From: Akebia trifoliata
Taxonomy: Eukaryota > Streptophyta > Magnoliopsida > Ranunculales > Lardizabalaceae
NCBI GenBank assembly: GCA_017979445.1
Contig: CM030706.1
Span: forward strand, 20,663,884 to 20,727,883
Reading direction: 5' to 3'
Length of the DNA: 64,000 nucleotides
A program made the position numbers and the translations under genes. Position 1 is the first letter of the stretch. Each line of letters begins with the position of its first letter. Below the pieces are notes generated by a model, which was not told the DNA's origin, did not search any database, and saw only the letters and a program-made list of their open reading frames with translations. Below are positions 55,238-64,000 of the stretch, one piece after another.

Positions 55238-56972
55238 TGTAGACACCCCATTTTTGCATTCGCCTGATTAATCAACTCGTCAACCCGATCGTAATGATTC
55301 CCAATGATGGATGTGTATTCCATTGCTTTATTTTGTTATTAGATGTGTTTCAGAAATCCGGATGAGGTATCTCGAACTGACAAAATCTTAGAAATCACGC
55401 TACGCTAGGAAAATACGACTCTAGAAACAGAGAAATCATCATCTTACAAATCAAAAAGAAGCTTCACGATAAAAATCACTAAAAATTGACCAAATTACCA
55501 AAATACCCCTAACATCAAAACAACCCTAGAGCCTACATTACGCTTAGGAAAATCCATTCAAACACATAAAACAACAAATCGAAACCAAATAAATCATTTC
55601 ACCAATTTTAACAGAATTTGACAAAATTACGAAAATACCCCTCATAAAGTTCACGACCATTTCATACAAAAAACTTCATAAATGACAAAAACCAACATTC
55701 CCATTGAATTCCTTACGAAAAATTGATTCCCAAACATCTTGGAACATGGAAAAAAGACTTAAAACGTAAAAAATCCTCTCCGAGGGCAAAATGGTAATTT
55801 CACAATTTTAAAAATTAAAGATTTCAAAATTAATAAATAAATCATTAAATAATGTAAAGTGAAACATTAATAAAATTAATTTTAAAATGTGAACAAAAAA
55901 ATCGATCAATCAGGCTTTCAGGCAAAATTGTTGAGGGTTCGCAAGATATTTCTTTAAGGACCCCTCCATTTGGGGGTCCAAAGAATTAAAGATATAATAG
56001 AGAGGGGTTCTCCAAAAATTTAAAGTCAATCAAGCAAGACTAAAGTCAAGATATTAAAGTCAATCAAATAAAATTAAGTCAAAATTAAAGTCAATTAAGT
56101 AAGACTAAAGTCAAGTATTGAAGTCAATCTCATAAGACTAAAGTCAAAATCTTAAATCAAAACCCTAATCTAAACTAATCAAGTCAATCTCATAAGACTA
56201 AAGTCAAAACCCTAAATCAAAACCCTAATCTAAACTAATCAAGTCAATTTCCTAAGACTAAAGTCAAAACCCTAAAGACTATGTCCATCTCATGAGACCA
56301 AAGTCTAAACCCTAATTGAAACCTTAAAAAGAAATCCTAATCAAACCCTAATGCTTCTAAAAACTTTATAAATAGGAGCCTCCACATTTTATTTTCGTAT
56401 CAAAGAAAAAACCCTAGAAAAAGTAGGTGAAGAAGCCTCCACAACCTCCCCAAAACCCTAATTTTGGAGTCCCAACTCCTTCCCTAACACCCATACTCCG
56501 ATTTTAGCCTAAAAAACACCCAAAAACCTCTCAAAAACATCCCAAAAATCCACAACAAATTCGAAGCACCCAGATCCAAGAAGGAGATACCTTACCTCGG
56601 AGATCAAAAATCAGATCCGGAGATAGAACGAAGTGAGGAATACGGTACAAGGAGTCGTTTTCACTAGATCTGAGAGAATATCACTTTTGTAGATCAAAGG
56701 TAAGATTTTTCATTATTTTTTAATCTAGGTTTGTCATTAGCGATGTAGATTTATTTGGGATAAGTAGAGACCGGCAATGGCCGGGCGGGGTTGGTGCCTA
56801 ACACCTTCCAACCCCGTAACATGATCCCTGGATTCAGATTTTCTATAGTAGATTAGTTCATTATCCGTTTTAGAGTCAGTTTGATTCCTAGACCATAATA
56901 ACTAGGTGGCGACTCCCAAATCTCAAGGGTCAAAAGCGGATCCGCGCACCTCGCGGATCGAGGGCGCTTTCA
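55238..56972 (+). repeat. 5' LTR of element D (family A, 1735 bp)
   Basis: TGTAGACACCCC to GCGCTTTCA. TATAAATA is at 56367-56374. It is nearest to solo LTR B: both have the AAGTCAATCTCATAAGACTA repeat and teloboxes, which the copies at 15977 and 38443 lack. Confidence 0.93.
56159..56352 (+). promoter_or_regulatory. Telobox cluster (six AAACCCTAA) upstream of the D LTR TATA box
   Basis: AAACCCTAA or AAACCCTAAA occurs near 56159, 56207, 56219, 56267, 56307 and 56343. The last copy ends about 15 bp before TATAAATA. A 58-60 bp tandem repeat carries most of them. Confidence 0.7.
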
Positions 56973-56973
56973 G

Positions 56974-56991
56974 TGGCGACTCCACTGGAGA
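56974..56991 (+). other. Primer-binding site of element D
   Basis: TGGCGACTCCACTGGAGA, one base after the LTR end. This type of PBS is usual in Tat/Ogre-like elements. It marks 55238-56972 as a 5' LTR. Confidence 0.75.
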
Positions 56992-57225
56992 CTATTGAGG
57001 ATAAAACTTGAAAAACCCCAAGTATGGGAGCATTGCCAAGATGACCTAATTTTTTTTTATTTAGTTGGATTTATTTTATTTATTTTTTCTGTTTATTTAT
57101 TTTTTTTATCTTGATTGTAGATGATTTTGGGTATTGCATTTTTTTTTTCAATTAAGGATCACTTTTTGATGACCCCTAAATAATGAAATATTCAAATTGA
57201 CATATGAAAACGATGGAATGATAAA

Positions 57226-57970
57226 GGTTGGGACGGTAATGTTAAAACGTTTTTACAAAATATTCTAGTGAAAATTTAGTCTGGGAACCTCTTAATAAAA
57301 CGTAGATCTCATCGAGTAGATTAATTTAGAACTTGAGTTCACTCAATTTCATTATCGGAAGCCTTAGATATCATCGATGCAAGTTTAATATGTAAATCTG
57401 GAATTGTTGTTGAATGAAAGTTGGGACAGCAATGTTAAAACTTTTTTATAAAACATTCTAGTGAGAATTAAGTCTGAGAATCTTTAATAAAACGTAGATC
57501 TCATCAAGTAGATTAATTTAGAATCTGAGTTCACTCAATTTCATTATCGGAAGCTTTAGATATCATCGATGCAAGTTCAATCTGTAAATCTGGAATTGTT
57601 GCTGAATGAAGGTTGGGACAGCAATGTTAAAACGTTTTCACAGAATATTCTAGTGAGAATTAAGTCTGAGAACCTCTTAGTAAAACATAGATTTCATCGA
57701 GTAGATTAATTTAGAATCTGAGTTCACTCGATTTCGTTATCAGAAGCCTTAGATATCATCGATGCAAATTCAATCTGTAAATCTGGAATTGTTTCTGAAT
57801 GAAGGTTGGGACAGCAACGTTAAAACGTTTTTATAGAACATTCTGTTGAGAATTAAGTCTAGGCACCTCTTAATAAAATGTAGATCTCATCGAGTAGATT
57901 AATTTAAAACTTGCGTTCACTCGATTTCATTATCGGGAGCCTTAGATATCATCGATGTAAGTTTGGATTG
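57226..57970 (+). repeat. 192-bp tandem repeat in the D leader, four copies
   Basis: Units start GGTTGGGACAGCAATGTTAA near 57226, 57419, 57611 and 57804. Each contains ATCTCATCGAGTAGATTAAT and GATATCATCGATGCAA. The last unit is partial. Noncoding. Confidence 0.92.
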
Positions 57971-58379
57971 TATTTTCCAAATTCACAGAAAATTCGAATT
58001 TATCTAATGTTAGCACAATTAATGTTCCTGAGAGTGAGCTCATCTCAACCATTGTCATTCTATCATCAATGTAACATCTATTGGAATCTCAATTTATTTT
58101 GAATCACCCAAAAATAACCCTTGATTAGGCCATAGACAATAAATTATGGGTTTTTTTAATGTTGGATCAGATTAATTATTATTTGTGTTATATGCCCGTA
58201 TAATGTGCCATGATCTCTACAGATATATTTGTGATGTGTTTGCTTTCATCTTAATTTCGATGTGATGGGTTTTGTATTATTTTCTTGATCAATATTCATT
58301 TGATATCCATATGTGATGACATAATCTGGCCCATGGGCCCATGTGTTTGAAAAAGGCCCCGGGCACACCCCACCCTGTT

Positions 58380-59220
58380 TTGCACACACCACATGCACGT
58401 TTACTGTTTTGCACACTTACACGTCCTATATAGCCAACGTGGCACTAGAGCATGGCCCGATCTCTTCGGAGATGCGACGTCATTCATGAAAACCACAACT
58501 CCAGTCACGTACCTTAGGGTATATCAAACTAGGGCATCAATACCATCTAATCAGGTGATTCTGAGAGATGTATTAATGCACCCAAGCTGGAGTGACCTGA
58601 GCCTTTGACCTATTGTGAGCCACACAGTCACATGTCCCGATTGCCAACGTAGTACTAGTACGTGGTCGGTCCCCTCGTGGGATACCAAACCATTTATGAA
58701 AGCTACAACCCTTGACTTGTACCTGTAGGTATAAAAGTTAATCTAAGTATATCAATTGCACTTCTTGGTCAAAACCGGTGCCTAAGCAAGATCTTGCCCC
58801 GCTGGACCCTACTGTACGAGGGGGATAGACTACGTCTATTCTAGACGAGAGGTATTTAAGTGGGCCCTTGCTCAGCATTGTGCATCACCTTTCAACTGGA
58901 GATCAAACTGACTGTTTTTGGCTTCAGAGAAGTGAATTGAGGTTTTAGATTATCACCTACACGGTATATCAAACCAACTCACCACGTATCGAAAGGTATA
59001 TAGGTGTGCTTGGGCACGGGTGGCTAGATAATAATGCATTGCACGTAGTAAGCTTAGAGTCTAGAAACCTTCCCAGTAGGTCACGACTCGAACTTATCGT
59101 GGGTGTTCCCGGGTTGTTTATTGATTGGAACCTGTTGATTGATGAATGTATGTGAGTGCTGTGAATGATGAGATCAAAGTATATGGTTGTCCTCAAGGAT
59201 CAAAAATTTGTTTCAAAAAT
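58380..59220 (+). other. Element D leader: two diverged ~190-bp units, then the M-homologous segment
   Basis: Units at about 58420-58530 and 58625-58740 share GCCAACGTAGTACTAG-type and CATTTATGAAAGC-type sequence, with divergence. 58873-59140 matches the M leader in inverted orientation. No gene. Confidence 0.6.
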
Positions 59221-59339
59221 TAAAATGGGTGCACCGACCAAATAAAGAATCCATTCTTTTAAAATAATGACCCAGTCTATCCCGATCCAATAATCATTGT
59301 GGGTTGGACCATTTAAATTGAAATAGAAATCAAATTTTC

Positions 59340-59530
59340 AAAGAAGAAAAATGGTTTACGAAGGGAAAGTATTTTCTAGAAAAAGTGTTTTCCAAAATAA
59401 GTGTTTTCCAGAAAAAGTGTTTTCTAAGAAAAAGTATTTTCCAGAAGAAAAAGATTTTCCAAGAAAAAATGCTTTCCAAATAACAAACTATTTTTCAGAA
59501 GAAAATATTTTTCGAAAGAAAAGAAGTTGA
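59340..59530 (+). repeat. ~20-bp degenerate tandem repeat
   Basis: AAAAAGTGTTTTCCAGA-like units repeat about nine times. Confidence 0.8.
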
Positions 59531-60199
59531 AGGAAAAATGATTTACAAAAGATCTATTTTTGCGTAGAAAATTTTTGAAATATGTTTTTTACCAAAAATC
59601 TATTTTTTGCATGGACCTTATAAAATTATCGAAATATGTTTTTCTAAAAAGAAAATGATTGCAAAAAATAATCAGAATTGTGAAAATTGTTATTCAATAA
59701 AAACATTATTTTCAAGAGTGCAATAAAATTATTTTCCTTCTGAATAATCATTGAATGGATGAATTGTTTAATGGATTGGTGCACAAAATTCAATAAAATT
59801 TCAGGGTTCATTTAAAATGTTATCAAGGGGGTGACACTGAAATTAGTTAATTTCACCTTCAAAGAGGTTTTAAGGGTTATCATTGTATGTAAGCTCAATC
59901 GTCCATCATCTAGCTAGGACTGTAAATCCGGTCAGTTAGAGTAAACGTCAATATCAAGTCAACAGTCGGAAATGACCTCAAAATTTCTCAACATCGTCCA
60001 GTTGTTCTTTGAAGATCATAGTGCTTCAATCCCACCAGTTATAAGCAATATCTCAGTCATCAGTCCTAATCAAACTCGTGTGGGTACTTGTCTTGAGTTT
60101 TCATGAGTCATTTGGGTTAGCTCGAGTCCTTTTTTCCAGCAAGGTCATGTCTTCCTTAGATTGAGTCTACTCTTTCCTATTGAGTCAAGTTAGTTCATC

Positions 60200-60768
60200 G
60201 AGCCTATAGAGGTGTTTGTTGCCCCATCTGAAATTAATCGGATAAAGGAAATTTTTGAATACCTCGAGCGCATTAACGAATTAACTAATAATTTGATAGA
60301 TTTCGTTTCTGAACAAGAAGATAAGAGTCGGGCTCAACCTTTAATCGAGAAAGGAAAGGTCTTTGACCTTGAAACAAAAAATAATTCCTAAAGAGATTCA
60401 AATAGAAATCATCTTATCCCTAAAGGAACACGAGGAGATAATGAATTTACTCAGAAATTTCAAAAGACTTGTTCGTGTGATCATATGAGGGTATGTTAGG
60501 TACAAGCTTGGGTGTTGTTCAACACGGAATAGATACTCGTCGATATCGATGGAATCAAAGAAGATGTTATAAAATGTATCAGCACTATCCTTACTACATC
60601 TTGAGTTTCAAATCACATATTATCAGTCGATATTGGGGTACCTTTTGAACTGATCTCTGATAATGGGTCGTACTTCAAAGCATAAATCATTACTCTATGT
60701 TTAAAATTGAAGATCCGGAAGCACAAATCATCCCCTTACCATCCTCAGATCAATGGAACGGTTGAAGC
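60200..60768 (+). pseudogene. Pol remnants of element D, with integrase core piece
   Basis: An open stretch at 60205-60390 (RIKEIFEYLERINEL) is not assigned. From about 60615 the frame reads VDIGVPFELISDNGSYF and SSPYHPQINGTVEA, the conserved Gypsy integrase core containing the second catalytic Asp (SDNG) and the PYHPQ-NG motif. It is broken by a stop and then by solo LTR F. It resumes at 63940 (VIKSLKTIIRKICQSH). The region upstream is too short to hold RT or RNase H. Confidence 0.75.
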
Positions 60769-63700
60769 TGTAACACCCCGAATTTTTAATTCGTATCTCG
60801 AGGAAAAATAAATAGTGAAATTTTAAGAAAATCTTGAAAGTGGGATTTAGGAGTAAAACTTTAGGATGTTTTTAATCATTTTAATGGAATCTGACCTCAC
60901 CATTAGATTCAAAATGATCGAAAAACATAGTTTAGCCTGTAAGCACGCTCAAATGCGAGTCCGAATATAAAAATTGTAAAATCCTCGATTACCGGGTCGG
61001 ACCAGGCTAAAACAGTGACTTTTTGTTAGAGGAATAATTTTTAAAATTCGATCATACCATTGGGTTCATAACGAAAAATTATTCAACATAGACTATTTAT
61101 TTGTCATTTTTGGAGATCAGGAAGTCGAATTATCGCCAAAAATGAAAACGACATCAAGTTTAGGGGTCAATCAGGCCAAAAATGTAAATTTTTGATGGAG
61201 ACATAATTTGTAGAAATTGACTATACCATTAGATCCAGAACGAAAAATTAGGCAAAATAGTATATTCGTTTGTCAGTTTTGGAGACCGAATGACCAAGTT
61301 ATCGTCGATCAAAACAATAGGCGAAATACCGATTTCGTCCTAACTTTTATAAAAAAAAAATTTTAATTTTTTTTTTATATAACTCATCTTCCCCAACGCG
61401 TCATATGGCCGAGACATATAAAACGAAAATTTGCTTTTTTTCTCCGATTTTTCCACTTCAGATCTCTCGCAAACGGTCCATTTTCGACGATCGCCGTAGA
61501 AGAGAAAAAGGTCCGCAGCTACGTTCTCTACAAAACCCACCCAACCTTTCTTCGTTTCACTTTTTATTTCATCCAATATCGTCAAAAATCAGCCGTATTG
61601 GATACGGAAATTTCGAAACTTTGACCTCGGATTTCGTCCGTTTCGGGGTCAAACCGTCTTTCGACGCAGAAGGAGAGAAACGCCCGCAGCCTCATTCTCT
61701 ACATAACCCAACTAAATTCCTTCCGTTTTCTCATATTTTTCACCCCGTATAGTAAAAAATCAGCCGTATTTTTATACGGAGATTTTCGTAACTTCGACCT
61801 CGATTTTCATTGGTTTCGGGATCAAACCGCCTTTCGCCGTAGAAGGGAGAAGAGACGAGCACATCGAGATCTTCGAAACCACCAAGCCAGTTTCGAAAAT
61901 CAGCCGCTTCGAAGTTCGGTCCATCTCGATTACCGCGCCAATCGCCTCGGTTTCCACGCACGTGTTTCAATTCCGTCGCCTAGTGATTGTAAGGAACTCT
62001 CAATTTCTATTAGTAATCTAGATTGTGAAAATTGCATTTAAGATTTTATTGAAAAAATTTGGATGTATTTCTGAAAGGTAGAATTCTTTTGTTATTTCAA
62101 AAATTCACGCTAGAAATTGCATGATTGATATGTTTAATTGTATTTTTAACAAATTATACGTGGGTGGGTATTTTATGGGTTATTTCTGTAAGTTGGGTCC
62201 TGTGCACTGCTCGGAACCCGTTTTAAAATAAGTTTTGTATTTTTTCAAGGTTTGATAAAAAATAAATTCTTTAGTTGGAAAATGTGATTTAATATTCAAT
62301 GAACTCATATTGAGTTGATGAATATCAGAAAATGGATGTTTTATTAAAGAGATTGAAAATTGTAAAAATCGGAAAGAGGGAAAAAGGGTATGAAACGGTA
62401 AAATGTCAGAGTCACACCCGAGGGGTGATGTCTGCATTTTACGTTGTTGTGTTGTGGTAGGTTGGTGAACAGATATCCAGGGATAATATTATTGGTTGCA
62501 TATTTATTTCCTTTCTGTTAGCGCGAGGCGCTGTTTACGTTTCTATTATGTTATTTATTTTAGGCCGGGTGGCCACACTTGCATGGTAGGAAACTGGATA
62601 TCCATTCTCAACCTTGTATTGTTAATTTCTCTTTTGTTTTCAAATAAAAATAATATACATATGTAGCTATTTTGTGAGCTGTTAAAGAGTTTGTGAATGC
62701 CTGAAGGGATAGTGCGTCATATCATCCGGAGTGGTGTACTATCCTGGGATGTACGGTAGGGACCACCAAACTCATACGTGGTATGGGACGCGTATGAGAG
62801 TAGAGTCACAACTGGAATCCGGGTTTATTCCTCTCTATCTTTACCAGTGAACTTGTAATGTAAAGGTGGTCGTATACGAATGGTTTGTATCTTTGGGAAT
62901 CACATGTACGCCTGATAGGCATAGACGAAGATGATTAGTCAGTGATCACTAACAATCTATAGTAGTCGAACGTTCTGACACATCGAAAAGAGACCCATTG
63001 CTTACGGTCACGTCAAACGGCCAGCCTGAGCCGGATAAATGGTCAACCAAACGTGGTAAGGGCAGCGACCGGCTACAAAATCAGGAACTAAAAGTCAGAG
63101 AGAAATTGTAACATCATGTCCCGACTGGGAGCGATCCAGTCGTGAATCCCAACACTCTAATTCCAATACTCCACCATTTGTATTATGTATCTGCTGCTTA
63201 CTTTGATATATAAAATGAAATACATGTTTAATGTTTCCATTTGATCAATTAGATTTGTATATAAAGAAAATGGTATAGTGAGTACTGTTGATTGATGTAA
63301 TGTTAATTTTAAAATGTTTAGTTGCTCATCCCTGGCTATATGTACCAGTTAATCGTAGTTTATTATGTAAAACTTTGATTATTTTAAAATAATTCAGTAT
63401 GTTTATTCGTTCATACTAGGAGGGGTTATTGGCAGAAATTGTTTGTTTCCCTACTGGGTAACCATTGTTACTCACCCTTTCCTTCTCTATTTTTTTTAGT
63501 TTCAGATTCAGAACTTGGCGAGGCAAGTATAAAGCACGAATGATGATCATATCTGGTTGGTCAGATAGACAATCAGAGTCCGTCACCTGGTAAGTACTAG
63601 GATTATACCTCCTAGTGGTGTCAGTTTCCCCAAGTAGCCATATGGATTCTGCCTTGAGTGTTAGGACTTTTGTTAGAGTGAGAAAATCTCTATATAATCC

Positions 63701-63939
63701 TGTATATAAATTTTCTTCTTCCGCACTCTGATCTATCGTACAATATTAGATGTGTATAAGCTTCCGCTAGTATTATATTTTGTATATGTATGCAGGATTG
63801 TATGTCGTTTATCAGGTGCAGGTTGAATGCCTTGGAATGCTAACATAAACAGAGGAGACCATGCCGAAATTTCGAGGTGCTACATAATACCTCGAGATCT
63901 GACATGGGGATTTGTGTTAGCGTTCGGCGGGGCGCCACA
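60769..63939 (+). mobile_element. Solo LTR F of the E family, TSD GAAGC
   Basis: TGTAACACCCCG to GGCGCCACA, 3171 bp, flanked by exact GAAGC (60764-60768 and 63940-63944). It is colinear with both LTRs of element E and contains the segments that each of them has lost. No PBS or internal DNA follows, so it is a recombination-derived solo LTR. It splits the integrase remnant of element D, with the frame matching on both sides. Confidence 0.94.
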
Positions 63940-64000
63940 GAAGCAGTTATTAAGAGTCTCAAGACTATCATCAGAAAAATATGTCAATCACATTGAGATT

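Larger units (their letters stand above)
55238..64000 (+). mobile_element. Element D: family-A Gypsy element, plus strand, right end beyond the window
   Basis: A 5' LTR (55238-56972), PBS, repeat-rich leader, short pol remnants and an integrase piece split by solo LTR F (60769-63939). The left flank is GATGC (55233-55237). It is inserted head-to-head into its relative M. The distance from leader to integrase is far too short for full gag-pol, so the interior is deleted or rearranged. Its 3' LTR should lie outside the window. Confidence 0.75.

Noticed and set aside
58393..58608. 71-aa frame in the D leader
   Set aside because: It overlaps a diverged repeat unit in untranslated retrotransposon DNA. 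No family resemblance.

Overview
This window is nuclear DNA of a flowering plant, most likely a eudicot. It is AT-rich, its genes have GT-AG introns, and it carries a cysteine-rich receptor-like kinase (DUF26/CRK) together with plant-type CACTA, hAT, PIF/Harbinger and Ty3/Gypsy elements. The species cannot be named from the sequence. I see no rRNA, tRNA, CRISPR or bacterial-type genes. Only one ordinary host gene is convincing: the CRK at about 21.45-28.96 kb on the plus strand. Almost everything else is transposable-element DNA, much of it nested.

Layout. 1-7541 is the 5' part of a CACTA (En/Spm) element on the minus strand. It holds a broken tnp2-type transposase, a 12-bp Arg/Pro-coding minisatellite, subterminal GCGGAT repeats and a terminal CACTA end at 7541. 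8526-10639 is a non-autonomous hAT-like element with a perfect 8-bp target duplication, and two smaller MITEs sit inside it. About 12077-21290 is a PIF/Harbinger-like region. On the minus strand it has a DDE transposase with one stop codon, a Myb/SANT-like companion ORF split by a solo LTR, and a small GRF-zinc-finger membrane protein. It also contains a fragment resembling the C-terminus of an NFX1-like zinc-finger gene.

The CRK gene has five exons and all kinase landmarks. Its 4-kb first intron holds a solo LTR (TSD ACCAT) and a foldback element, and its fourth intron holds a short MITE.

From about 30.3 kb to the end is a nested LTR-retrotransposon cluster. Element T (Tat-like Gypsy, plus strand, decayed gag-pol) has a solo LTR in its 5' LTR. 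T ends at 38442 against element M (minus strand, family A). M's gag is split at a 5-bp target by element E, a complete-ended chromovirus-like element that lacks pol. M is in turn interrupted at 55238 by element D (family A, plus strand). D's integrase remnant is split by a 3.17-kb solo LTR of the E family. Target duplications (CTAAG, ACCAT, TATTC, GAAGC, ATGATATA, TATATTA) support most boundaries. Relative ages follow from the nesting: T before M, M before both E and D, D before F.
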